A DNA stretch of 64,000 nucleotides, from assembly GCA_947595585.1 (NCBI GenBank), contig CANQET010000001.1, forward strand, positions 1 to 64,000, given 5' to 3'. The notes below the pieces were generated by a model that did no database searches, was not told where the DNA came from, and worked only from the letters and a program-made list of their open reading frames with translations. This DNA is from an uncultured Clostridia bacterium (GTDB lineage Bacteria > Bacillota > Clostridia > Christensenellales > Borkfalkiaceae). Positions 32,288 to 40,256 of the stretch are shown piece by piece (positions within the stretch are counted from its first letter, which is position 1; every line of letters starts with the position of its first letter). A program made the translations under genes and the position numbers.

Positions 32288-33187
32288 TTACATCTCCTTT
32301 TCGCGCATGAGGGAAACATAGTATTCTTCGAGGCCTACTTTATGCGGCTTGAGCTCGCTGAAAAAAGTGCCGTTTTGCATGAGAAAAGCAGATAGGCCCC
32401 CCGTGTTTTCCACATCATAGATGCGAAGCTCGCCTTCCTCGAATTTGACGTTGTACCCGCTGCGCCACAAAAGGTCTGCCGTCGCTTGCAAATTTTGCGT
32501 CTTTAGGGAAACGTAGACCTGCGACCTTGCGTCCATTTCGGATGCCGCGATCTCCTTTATCATCTTGCCGCGGCGGAGAATGCCGTAGTGGGTGGCGATT
32601 TTTTCAAGTTCTCCGAGGATATGCGAGGAAATAAGGACGGTACAGCCGTAGTTTTTTGTAATATCCACGAGGATCTCGCGCATGAGCCGCATGCCGTCGG
32701 CATCCAACCCGTTGATGGGTTCATCGAGGATGAGAAGCGCGGGATCGCCCAAAAGCGCCATGGCAATGCCGATGCGCTGTTTCATGCCGAGCGAACACTT
32801 CTTGAAGGTGAGGCGCGCGCTATCTTCCATGCGGACGATCTTCAAAACTCTCTGAATTTCGCCGTTTCTGTCTTTTAGACCCAAATTGATGGCTTGCATC
32901 ATGAGGTTCGCGTGCACGCTCGACGAGGGGAAGCACCCCGCATTTTCGATGAGCGCACCCACCTTTGCACGGACGCCCGCGTCGGTATAGGGCCTTCCGA
33001 ACAAAGTTATCTTGCCCTTATCGGGAACGAGATGCCCGCAGATACACTTCTCCGTCGTCGATTTTCCGCTCCCGTTCTCGCCGATAAAGCCGTATATCGC
33101 GCCCTGCGGCACGGTCATATCGAGGCCGTCGAGCGCATACATTCCGCGGAAACTCTTTGTAAGATCTCTGATTTCTATCGCGTTCAT
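32288..33187 (-). CDS. ABC transporter ATP-binding protein, copy 2
   Basis: 299-residue ATPase with GENGSGKSTTEKCICG (Walker A), SLGMKQRIGIAMALLGDPAL (signature), LLILDEPINGLDADGMRLMR (Walker B) and SSHILGELEKIATHYGILRR. The N-terminus MNAIEIRDLTKSFRGMYALD is nearly the same as copy 1 (MNAIEIRNLTKTFGEKRAVD), so the two ATPase-permease pairs arose by tandem duplication. Confidence 0.92.
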   Translation of the reverse strand: MNAIEIRDLTKSFRGMYALDGLDMTVPQGAIYGFIGENGSGKSTTEKCICGHLVPDKGKITLFGRPYTDAGVRAKVGALIENAGCFPSSSVHANLMMQAINLGLKDRNGEIQRVLKIVRMEDSARLTFKKCSLGMKQRIGIAMALLGDPALLILDEPINGLDADGMRLMREILVDITKNYGCTVLISSHILGELEKIATHYGILRRGKMIKEIAASEMDARSQVYVSLKTQNLQATADLLWRSGYNVKFEEGELRIYDVENTGGLSAFLMQNGTFFSELKPHKVGLEEYYVSLMREKEM

Positions 33188-33216
33188 AGCTTTGTCCTTG
33201 TTATTCCGAATTAAGT

Positions 33217-34317
33217 TTACAAAGTATCGAACTTCTCACCTGTCTTTGCTTCATCCGAATAGAGTTCTCTCGGTAGAATATTGGGATAGGCGTGCCATTG
33301 ACGAACGGACATTGTGCCTCTCCCGCCCGTGAGTTCCTTAACATTTCCGTCACGAGTTGTAAATTTGCCTTCCACCTTATCAAAAATAAGCGTTGCAACA
33401 GGATTGTCGGGGACGCGGAATGTTACACCCCAAGTTCTCGCATTGCCGAGATGCGCTTTTATGTCTATAACACCGTCCTCGACCTCGATTTTAATATTGT
33501 AAATAGACGGCACAAAGCCATCGAGTTCTCTTAAAAACACCCAATCTTCGTGCGTGATTGTCATTTTGCCTTCGGGGTAATGCTTTTTCGTTTCAAGGTC
33601 ATAGACGGAAAAGTCTTTCATGCCAAGTCTCATATCATACATGGAAGAATGAAGTTCATTGAAAGTGATGTATCCCCAATCTTCCCAACCACCAAGCTCT
33701 GCCGCAGAAGAATCGACCGCCACATAGCGTTCGCGCTGTCCTGTGCCTTTCACCTTGACATTCTTCCCTTGATAAGTAAATTCGCCCTCAACGTCGCCCG
33801 CCCAATTATAGCCATAGGTAATAGAATGCTGTGTCAGATAAGAAGGTTTTTCTCTGCCGTACCAAAGGGGATAACCATAAGGGCGATGCCATAGATCCGC
33901 CTTAAATTCTCCGTCGCAGGTATCGATACAAATATGCCAAGCGTGGTTTTCAAAGCATTCGACGGAATATTCTTTCCCGCAAGTCACGAAAACACTATGA
34001 TCCGTCTTTTTGATTTTGAGCGTTCCCTGTGGATTACGATAAAATTTATTTAAGCACCCGCCGGGAAAAATGCCGATTTTATAAATGGAATTTTCGAGCT
34101 GTCTTACATGACCTACGCCTTTTGCAAGACATAACGTTACAAGATCCATTTTTTCGAGTGCCAAAGACAGAATGGAACCGCCGATAGCATATAGCTCTCC
34201 GTCATCACCTTGCACATTAAACTCAAAGAGCCAATCGAGGAAACCGCTTCTGACTTCTTCTTTCACGCCGTTTCTTGCTTCATCGGAAAGAGTTACATTC
34301 GGATTTTCAATTTTCAT
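33217..34317 (-). CDS. Lipocalin-like (possibly AttH/CrtC superfamily) protein, unknown function
   Basis: 366 residues, mostly beta strands, no signal peptide or membrane segment. Trp/Tyr/Gly-rich motifs such as FKADLWHRPYGYPLWYGRE, ITYGYNWAGDVEGEFTYQGK and VKGTGQRERYVAVDSSAAEL recall AttH/CrtC-type lipocalin-like proteins, a weak resemblance seen by eye. The start is at 34317 (MKIENPNVTL), with GAGGAG upstream; the track's extra 22 residues are rejected. More AT-rich than its neighbours. First gene of the operon divergent from tetR, suggesting it handles a hydrophobic ligand that the exporters also deal with (inference). Confidence 0.6.
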   Translation of the reverse strand: MKIENPNVTLSDEARNGVKEEVRSGFLDWLFEFNVQGDDGELYAIGGSILSLALEKMDLVTLCLAKGVGHVRQLENSIYKIGIFPGGCLNKFYRNPQGTLKIKKTDHSVFVTCGKEYSVECFENHAWHICIDTCDGEFKADLWHRPYGYPLWYGREKPSYLTQHSITYGYNWAGDVEGEFTYQGKNVKVKGTGQRERYVAVDSSAAELGGWEDWGYITFNELHSSMYDMRLGMKDFSVYDLETKKHYPEGKMTITHEDWVFLRELDGFVPSIYNIKIEVEDGVIDIKAHLGNARTWGVTFRVPDNPVATLIFDKVEGKFTTRDGNVKELTGGRGTMSVRQWHAYPNILPRELYSDEAKTGEKFDTL

Positions 34318-34350
34318 AATGATTTTCTCCTCTTCCTTAATCGTATCTCT

Positions 34351-34356
34351 ATTATA
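34351..34356 (-). promoter_or_regulatory. -10 box for the lipocalin-ABC operon
   Basis: TATAAT on the minus strand, about 35 bases before the start codon. No good -35 is visible at 16-18 bases, which fits an activated or regulated promoter. Confidence 0.5.
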
Positions 34357-34452
34357 CAGCGTTAGGCATTCAAAACACCACAACAGAAATCCCGAAAAGT
34401 GTTGGTTTCTGAAAAGTTTTTCGAAAAGAAACGGACGAAGCCTATTTTATCA

Positions 34453-34481
34453 TTGTGTTTTGCGGGAGTATATGGTACAAT
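34453..34481 (+). promoter_or_regulatory. Promoter of the TetR gene
   Basis: TTGTGT (34453-34458), 17 bases, TACAAT (34476-34481). The preceding A/T-rich segment TTTCTGAAAAGTTTTTCG / AAAAGAAA (about 34407-34433) has dyad character and could be a TetR operator shared with the divergent operon. Confidence 0.65.
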
Positions 34482-34499
34482 ACAAAAGAGGTGCGCATC

Positions 34500-35096
34500 A
34501 TGAACAGATCCGAAGCAAAATTCCATAACACCGCCGTGAAGATGGACGACGCACTCATTTTGCTACTCGAACATAAAGAGTTCAAGGATATATCCATTAT
34601 GGATATATGCGAAAAGGCGGGCGTCAACCGCTCCACTTTCTACGCGCATTATGAGAATTTGTACGACCTCTTAAAAGAAACACAGGAACGCGCCGTTTCG
34701 GAATTTTTCGTGTCGTTCGGTGCCTCCACCCTCGGGGCGGCAGATTTTTCCAAAATGACGGCTGATGAACTTATTTTCATTACGCCGCAATACCTTGTGC
34801 CGTATCTTACGTTTATCAAGAAGAACAGACGGCTATACGAGGTCTACAACAATTCGGGCGCGTTTCAGATCGGGGAGATGGATAAACAGCTCATTGAAAA
34901 CATCTTTGTCCCGATCTATGCGAAAAACGGTGTGACGGATAAAAAGATCGTCGAATATATGTCCCGCTACTTCATCAGCGGCGTCACCGCAATTACGATG
35001 GAATGGATGAAACGGGGGTGTGAAGACGATATCCTGTTCATCTGCGAAGTCATCTCCGTTTGCGTCCGTCCCTCGATGCGGGCGGCGGGGCTGTAA
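34500..35096 (+). CDS. TetR/AcrR-family regulator
   Basis: 198-residue repressor. The N-terminal helix-turn-helix is ISIMDICEKAGVNRSTFYAH followed by YENLYDLLKE, the classic TetR form. The C-terminal ligand domain is helical and resembles the group often annotated TetR_C_7 in Firmicutes. The start at 34500 is preceded by AGAGGTG. Divergent orientation to the lipocalin-ABC operon makes that operon its likely target. Confidence 0.9.
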   Translation: MNRSEAKFHNTAVKMDDALILLLEHKEFKDISIMDICEKAGVNRSTFYAHYENLYDLLKETQERAVSEFFVSFGASTLGAADFSKMTADELIFITPQYLVPYLTFIKKNRRLYEVYNNSGAFQIGEMDKQLIENIFVPIYAKNGVTDKKIVEYMSRYFISGVTAITMEWMKRGCEDDILFICEVISVCVRPSMRAAGL

Positions 35097-35100
35097 AATA

Positions 35101-35140
35101 CGCGCCGCGGGCGATCCTTCGCCCGCGGCGCGCGGTTTAT
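35101..35140. terminator. Terminator after tetR
   Basis: CGCGCCGCGGGCG ATCCTT CGCCCGCGGCGCG, then CGGTTTATTAT; a 13-bp GC stem. Confidence 0.8.
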
Positions 35141-35156
35141 TATACAAACAAGGGGG

Positions 35157-35216
35157 GGACCTATTTCATAAAACAGGCAGGACCTATTTCATAAATCAGG
35201 GGGACCTGTATCGATT
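35157..35216. repeat. Short tandem repeat, 22-23 bp period
   Basis: GGACCTATTTCATAAAACAG (35157), GGACCTATTTCATAAATCAG (35180) and the diverged GGACCTGTATCGATTTTAG (35202). Three units between the tetR terminator and the rarA stop codon. Confidence 0.8.
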
Positions 35217-36542
35217 TTAGGGCGATTTGTGCTGTTTTTTCCATGCCTTGATCTCGGCGAGGCGGGCCTTATATTTGCTCTCGATGCCTTCCTCGGTGGG
35301 AAGATAGTATTCCCGCCCCAAGAGGGCATCGGGCAGGCACTGCATGTTCGTGAGCTTCTCCTCGGTATCGTGCGCATATTGGTACCCCTTGCCGTATTCG
35401 AGCTCCTTCATGAGCTTTGTCGGGGCGTTGCGGATGACGAGGGGCACCGGCTCTGCGAGCATGGTGAGGGCATCCTTCTTCGCCCGCTCGTAGGCGACGT
35501 AGAGGGAATTGGACTTGGGCGCCATGGCCATGTAGACGACGGCCTCCGTGAGATGCACCGAGCATTCGGGCATGCCGATGAAGTGGCAGGCGTGGTAGGC
35601 GGCGACGGCGATCTCGAGGGCACGGGGGTCGGCGAGGCCGACGTCTTCACTTGCGAAACGGGTCACCCGCCGTGCGATATAGATGGGGTCCTCGCCCGCT
35701 TCGAGCATGCGGGCCAGCCAATAGACGGCGGCATCGGGATCGGAATTGCGCATGGATTTATGCAGGGCGGAGATGAGGTTGTAGTGCTCCTCGCCGCCTT
35801 TATCATAGAGAAGCGACCGCTTCGAGATACATTGGGCGACGGTCTCTTGTGTGACGCGCGTCCCCTGCTCGGTCTGCTCCCCGTTGAGGACGGCCATCTC
35901 GAGGGTGGTGAGGGCACTGCGGGCGTCGCCGTTTGCGAAGTTCGCGATCGCGGAAAGAAGCTCATCGGAGATCTCGACGTGCTGTTGCCCGAAGCCGCGT
36001 TCATCTTCGATCGCACGGCGAAGAAGGGCCGTGAGTTCCTCCGTCTTGAGCGCCTGCAATACGAACACCTTGCAGCGGGAAAGAAGGGCCCCGTTGATCT
36101 CGAAGGAAGGGTTTTCGGTCGTCGCGCCGATGAGGATGATGCTTCCCTTTTCGACGAAGGGCAGGAAGGCATCTTGCTGTGCCTTGTTGAAGCGGTGGAT
36201 CTCGTCGACGAAGAGGATGGTCTTCTCGCCGAAGCGGCGGTTCTTCTCCGCCTGCTCCATTACCTGTTTGATCTCCTTGATGCCGCTCGTGACGGCCGAA
36301 AAATCGATGAAGCTCGCCTTCGTCCTCCGTGCGATGATGCGGGCGAGCGTTGTCTTCCCGACGCCCGGGGGACCCCAGAAGATCATCGAGCCGATCTTAT
36401 CGCTCTCGATGAGCCGCCGCAAGATCTTTCCCTCCCCCAAGAGGTGGGTCTGTCCGCAGAACTCCTCGAGCGTCTGCGGACGAAGCCGCTCGGCAAGGGG
36501 TTGCATCTCGTGAGTATCGAAGAGTGTACCTTGTTCCAACAT
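35217..36542 (-). CDS. rarA: Replication-associated recombination protein A (AAA+ ATPase)
   Basis: 441-residue clamp-loader-like ATPase acting at stalled replication forks. PLAERLRPQTLEEFCGQTHL, Walker A WGPPGVGKTTLARI, Walker B ILFVDEIHRFNKAQQDAFLP, sensor 1 LIGATTENPSFE and the C-terminal tetramerisation part (YEYGKGYQYAHD-like LEYGKGYQYAHD). The start MLEQGTLFDTHEM is at 36542; the track's 103-residue extension crosses the promoter. Divergent from uvrC, another DNA-repair gene. Confidence 0.95.
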   Translation of the reverse strand: MLEQGTLFDTHEMQPLAERLRPQTLEEFCGQTHLLGEGKILRRLIESDKIGSMIFWGPPGVGKTTLARIIARRTKASFIDFSAVTSGIKEIKQVMEQAEKNRRFGEKTILFVDEIHRFNKAQQDAFLPFVEKGSIILIGATTENPSFEINGALLSRCKVFVLQALKTEELTALLRRAIEDERGFGQQHVEISDELLSAIANFANGDARSALTTLEMAVLNGEQTEQGTRVTQETVAQCISKRSLLYDKGGEEHYNLISALHKSMRNSDPDAAVYWLARMLEAGEDPIYIARRVTRFASEDVGLADPRALEIAVAAYHACHFIGMPECSVHLTEAVVYMAMAPKSNSLYVAYERAKKDALTMLAEPVPLVIRNAPTKLMKELEYGKGYQYAHDTEEKLTNMQCLPDALLGREYYLPTEEGIESKYKARLAEIKAWKKQHKSP

Positions 36543-36577
36543 AACCTTCTCCGTACGCGGGGACCCCGCGCAAAGGT

Positions 36578-36606
36578 ATTGTAGCACATTCCGCCGAAAA
36601 ACGCAA
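36578..36606 (-). promoter_or_regulatory. Promoter of rarA
   Basis: Minus strand: TTGCGT (36601-36606), 17 bases, TACAAT (36578-36583). Confidence 0.8.
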
Positions 36607-36675
36607 GGCACGCCGAAAAAATCCCGAAATCTCCCCGCTTTTTGTGCGAGAAAGAGAGAATTTACCGCATTTTTC

Positions 36676-36704
36676 TTGAAATTCCGCCGCAAGTCGTGTA
36701 TAAT
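36676..36704 (+). promoter_or_regulatory. Promoter of the uvrC operon, apparently leaderless
   Basis: TTGAAA (36676-36681), 17 bases, TATAAT (36699-36704). Six bases (AGGACC) separate the -10 from the uvrC ATG at 36711, so the mRNA should begin at or next to the start codon. Confidence 0.85.
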
Positions 36705-36710
36705 AGGACC

Positions 36711-38522
36711 ATGGGTGAAAGCGTACTGCGCGAAAAGCTCAAACTTCTGCCCGATTCCCCCGGGGTCTACATCATGCTCGACGCCGCGGGAACGGTCATC
36801 TACGTGGGCAAGGCGCGCGTCCTCAAAAATCGGGTACGGCAATATTTCCATACCTCGGAGAAGCCTCCGAAGGTACAGGCGATGGTGGATGCGATCGCCG
36901 ATTTTGCCTATGTCGTCACCCCGTCCGAAGTCGATGCCCTCGCCCTCGAGAACACCTACATCAAGAAGTATAAACCCAAGTACAACATCCTCTTAAAGGA
37001 CGATAAGACCTACCCCTATATCAAATTACACACGGGGGAGCGCTTCCCCCACATCTCGATCACCCGCCGCGTGAAGAAGGACGGCAAGTATTTCGGGCCC
37101 TTCATGGGCGGCGTGAGCTGCAAGGAGATCGTCGACGTCTGCGCCAAAGTCTACAAGATCCGCACGTGCACGCAGGCGATCGGCGAAAAGCAGAAGAAGC
37201 CCTGTCTCGATCACGACCTCGGGCGCTGTCCCGCTCCCTGCGCGGGGCGTATCGGCGAAGAAGACTATGCCGCGCTCGTGGAGAAGGCGGTGAGCTTTCT
37301 TTCGGGCAACTACGAAGAGGCGGCCGCCCTTCTCGAGGAGAAGATGAAGGCCTTCGCCGCGGCCGAAGAATTCGAGCTCGCCCTCGATTACCGCAACAAG
37401 ATCGCCATGCTCAAGAAACTCGGGCAGCGGCGGATCACCTCCATGCCGCGGGACGTCGGCGCCGACATCTGGGCACTCTGCACGAACGGGCTGTATACGG
37501 CCATCTCCCTCCTCGTTACGCGGGGGGGCATCATGCAGGGAAGTGCGAATTTCGCCTTCGAGGCGGGGGCCGCAGAGCGCGGGGAGGCCCTGCTCAGCTT
37601 CATGACGCAGTATTACGACGGCAAGGAGATCCCCCACGAAGTCATCCTCGGGGAGCAGTTCGACGACGCCCTCTTTGCCGGATTCGTCCGCGCGCGGGAG
37701 GGGAAGGGGGTCGAGATCACCCGCCCCAAGCTCGGCGTAAAGCGGGAACTTCTCACGATGGCCGAGCGCAACGCCAAAGAATACCTCGAGAAGTCGGTCT
37801 CGGCGATCGAGCACAAGAGCGATATGACGGTCCGTGCCTGTGCGCGTCTTCAGGAACTTCTGCACCTCAAAAATTACCCCAAGCGCATGGAGTGTTACGA
37901 TATTTCGGATATCTCGGGCGTCGACAAAGTGGGGAGCATGGTGGTGTTTTCCGACGGCGAAGCCGAAAAATTCTCCTATCGCCGCTTCCGCATCAAGACG
38001 GTGGAGGGCGCCAACGACTTCGCCTCGCTGCAGGAAGTCCTTTCGCGGCGGCTTGCAAAACTCGGCACCGACGAAGAGGAGAGATTTCCCCGTCCGCAGC
38101 TCGTCGTCATCGACGGCGGCAAGGGGCAACTCTCGGCCGTAAAAGCCGTTTTTGATGACATGGGGGCGGAAAACATCGATCTCGTCGCCCTCGCAAAGCA
38201 AGAGGAGGAGGTCTACACCCTCACCTCGGACGAGCCCGTCCGCCTCGATCGCAGAGACTACGCCCTGCGCACCCTGCAGCGTATCCGCGACGAGGCCCAT
38301 AGGTTTGCGATCACCTATTTCCGCAACCTGCATTCCAAGCGCAATCTCTCCTCCGTGCTCGAGGAGATCGGGGGCATCGGCAAGAAAAAGCGGCTGGCCC
38401 TCATCGAGAAATTCGGCACGATTGACCGCATCATGCGGGCAGAAGAAAAGGAGCTTTCCGCGGTGGAGGGCATCGGGAAGGAACTCGCCGCCCGCATCCG
38501 CGCCTATTTCGTAACGCTATGA
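36711..38522 (+). CDS. uvrC: Excinuclease ABC subunit C
   Basis: 603-residue dual-incision nuclease of nucleotide excision repair. GIY-YIG domain at the start (LPDSPGVYIMLDAAGTVIYV, GKARVLKNRVRQYF), UVR motif around residue 200 (AAALLEEKMKAFAAAEEFEL), the RNase H-like C-terminal nuclease (CYDISDISGVDKVGSMVVFS, LVVIDGGKGQLSAV) and the helix-hairpin-helix end (IGGIGKKKRLALIEKFG). The start MGESVLREKLKL is the expected N-terminus; the track's 23-residue extension runs through the promoter. It heads a coupled operon: its stop overlaps the HAD gene. Confidence 0.97.
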   Translation: MGESVLREKLKLLPDSPGVYIMLDAAGTVIYVGKARVLKNRVRQYFHTSEKPPKVQAMVDAIADFAYVVTPSEVDALALENTYIKKYKPKYNILLKDDKTYPYIKLHTGERFPHISITRRVKKDGKYFGPFMGGVSCKEIVDVCAKVYKIRTCTQAIGEKQKKPCLDHDLGRCPAPCAGRIGEEDYAALVEKAVSFLSGNYEEAAALLEEKMKAFAAAEEFELALDYRNKIAMLKKLGQRRITSMPRDVGADIWALCTNGLYTAISLLVTRGGIMQGSANFAFEAGAAERGEALLSFMTQYYDGKEIPHEVILGEQFDDALFAGFVRAREGKGVEITRPKLGVKRELLTMAERNAKEYLEKSVSAIEHKSDMTVRACARLQELLHLKNYPKRMECYDISDISGVDKVGSMVVFSDGEAEKFSYRRFRIKTVEGANDFASLQEVLSRRLAKLGTDEEERFPRPQLVVIDGGKGQLSAVKAVFDDMGAENIDLVALAKQEEEVYTLTSDEPVRLDRRDYALRTLQRIRDEAHRFAITYFRNLHSKRNLSSVLEEIGGIGKKKRLALIEKFGTIDRIMRAEEKELSAVEGIGKELAARIRAYFVTL

Positions 38523-39331
38523 ATTATCCGCTCTTTGTCTCGGATTTCGACGGTACCCTTCTCCGCCCCGACGGCACCGTCTCACAGACGACCGTCGCCG
38601 CAATTTCCGCGTATCGCAGCACGGGCGGGATCTTCGCCGTCTGCACGGGGCGTATGCTGACTTCCATCCTCCCGCGGCTCGCTTTCCTCGGGCTGCATGA
38701 TGGCGTCGTCGCCGCCTACCAAGGGGCGACGATCGCCGAGATCGCGACGGGAAGGCTGCTCCGCGACGAGGCCTTCACAACGAGCGAGGCCTGTTCCCTC
38801 GTCGCCCGTCTCGAAGAAATGGGGGTGCATATCCACATTTACACGATTTGCGCCCTCTTTTCCAATATGCGCGACGGCCTTCTTGCGCAATACGAAAGGG
38901 TGTGCGGCGTGAAGGCCACCGTGCCCGAAGTCCCGCTCTCCGTCCTCTGCCGCAGCGAGAGGATCGTAAAGGTGCTCATCATGTGCGAAAAAGAGGTACA
39001 GGGGGCCCTGTTTCGCGATTGCTGCGAGAAGTTTTCCGAAGAATTTTTCGTGACCTGCTCTTCGCCCACGCTCATCGAATTCATGCCCAAGGGGCAGACC
39101 AAGGCGGCGGCGATCGAATTTCTCGGGAAGTACTACGGCTTCTCCAAAGAAAAGATCGCCGCGATCGGCGACGAGAAGAACGATCTTCCCATGCTCGAGG
39201 CGGCGGGGGGAAGATTTGCCGTAGCGAATGCCGCCGAAGAACTCAAACGAATTGCGACCGTCGTGCCCTCCAATGCGGAGGACGGCGTTGCCTATGCGAT
39301 CCGCAAATACGCGATGGGGGAAGACCTATGA
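38519..39331 (+). CDS. Cof-type HAD-superfamily phosphatase
   Basis: 270-residue cytosolic hydrolase. Motif I LFVSDFDGTLLRPDG (nucleophile Asp9), motif II in VCTGRM, motif III Lys in QTKAAAIEFL and motif IV IGDEKNDLPMLEAAGG. The C2 cap places it in the Cof/YbjI group that dephosphorylates sugar phosphates or cofactors; the specific substrate is unknown. It overlaps uvrC and hprK by 4 bases on each side. Confidence 0.92.
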   Translation: MNYPLFVSDFDGTLLRPDGTVSQTTVAAISAYRSTGGIFAVCTGRMLTSILPRLAFLGLHDGVVAAYQGATIAEIATGRLLRDEAFTTSEACSLVARLEEMGVHIHIYTICALFSNMRDGLLAQYERVCGVKATVPEVPLSVLCRSERIVKVLIMCEKEVQGALFRDCCEKFSEEFFVTCSSPTLIEFMPKGQTKAAAIEFLGKYYGFSKEKIAAIGDEKNDLPMLEAAGGRFAVANAAEELKRIATVVPSNAEDGVAYAIRKYAMGEDL

Positions 39332-40254
39332 ACGAGATCAATCTGCCGCAAGAGACCGTCATGCTCGATAAGTTCGCATCCGATCTGAGCCTCGAAATGC
39401 TCTATGCGGGGCGGGGGATCATCACGCTGACGAGCATCAGCGTCGACCGCCCGGGGCTGCGCCTTGCGGGATTTTTCAGCTTTTTCGATTCACGGCGCAT
39501 CATGCTCATCGGGCTCACCGAGCATGAGTATATGCGCTCCTTCCCCTCCGAAGCACGGCAGGAGATGATCTCCAAGCTGTTCTCCTGCGGGGAGATCCCC
39601 TGCGTCATCTTCGCACGCGATCTTCCCGTCTTGCCCGAATTCATGGAGTGCGCCCGCGCTTCGGGGACGCCCATCTTCCGCACGGGCAAGATGACGACCA
39701 ACATCATGGCCGATCTCTGCCTGTACTTGAGCCGCCTTCTGGCGCCCATGACGACCGTCCACGGCGTCCTCATGGATGTCTTCGGAGCGGGGATCCTGCT
39801 CACGGGGCAATCGGGCGTAGGAAAGAGCGAAACGGCGATGGAGCTCATCAAGCGGGGGCACCGCCTCGTCGCGGATGACTCCGTCCTCATCAAGAAGATC
39901 GAGAGCGAGCTCGTGGGCACGGCGCCCGAACGTATCCGCTATTTCATGGAGCTACGGGGCATCGGCATCATCAACGTGAAGAATATGTACGGCTCGGGCT
40001 CGGTGCTCGGGGAGAAGGAAGTGGAGCTCGTGATGGAGCTCGAGCATTGGAAGCAGGGCAAGGAGTACGACCGCATCGGCGGCGAAGGGGGCGAGGAGGA
40101 GATCCTCGGCGTGCGCGTCCCCAAGCTCACCATCCCCGTAAGCCCCGGGCGCAATCTTGCCATCCTCATCGAGGTCGCGGCGCGCAACCACCGCCTCAAG
40201 AGCATGGGCTACGATGCGGCGCAGGAGCTCATCCAGCGCACGATAGGGAGATGA
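39328..40254 (+). CDS. hprK: HPr kinase/phosphorylase
   Basis: 308-residue bifunctional enzyme that phosphorylates HPr on Ser46 and so controls carbon catabolite repression in Firmicutes. The P-loop is LLTGQSGVGKSETAMELIKR, with VADDSV after it and the HprK signature ELRGIGIINVKNMYG. The start is the ATG at 39328 overlapping the HAD stop. ptsH is not in this window. Presence of hprK supports a Firmicutes origin. Confidence 0.96.
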   Translation: MNEINLPQETVMLDKFASDLSLEMLYAGRGIITLTSISVDRPGLRLAGFFSFFDSRRIMLIGLTEHEYMRSFPSEARQEMISKLFSCGEIPCVIFARDLPVLPEFMECARASGTPIFRTGKMTTNIMADLCLYLSRLLAPMTTVHGVLMDVFGAGILLTGQSGVGKSETAMELIKRGHRLVADDSVLIKKIESELVGTAPERIRYFMELRGIGIINVKNMYGSGSVLGEKEVELVMELEHWKQGKEYDRIGGEGGEEEILGVRVPKLTIPVSPGRNLAILIEVAARNHRLKSMGYDAAQELIQRTIGR

Positions 40255-40256
40255 CG

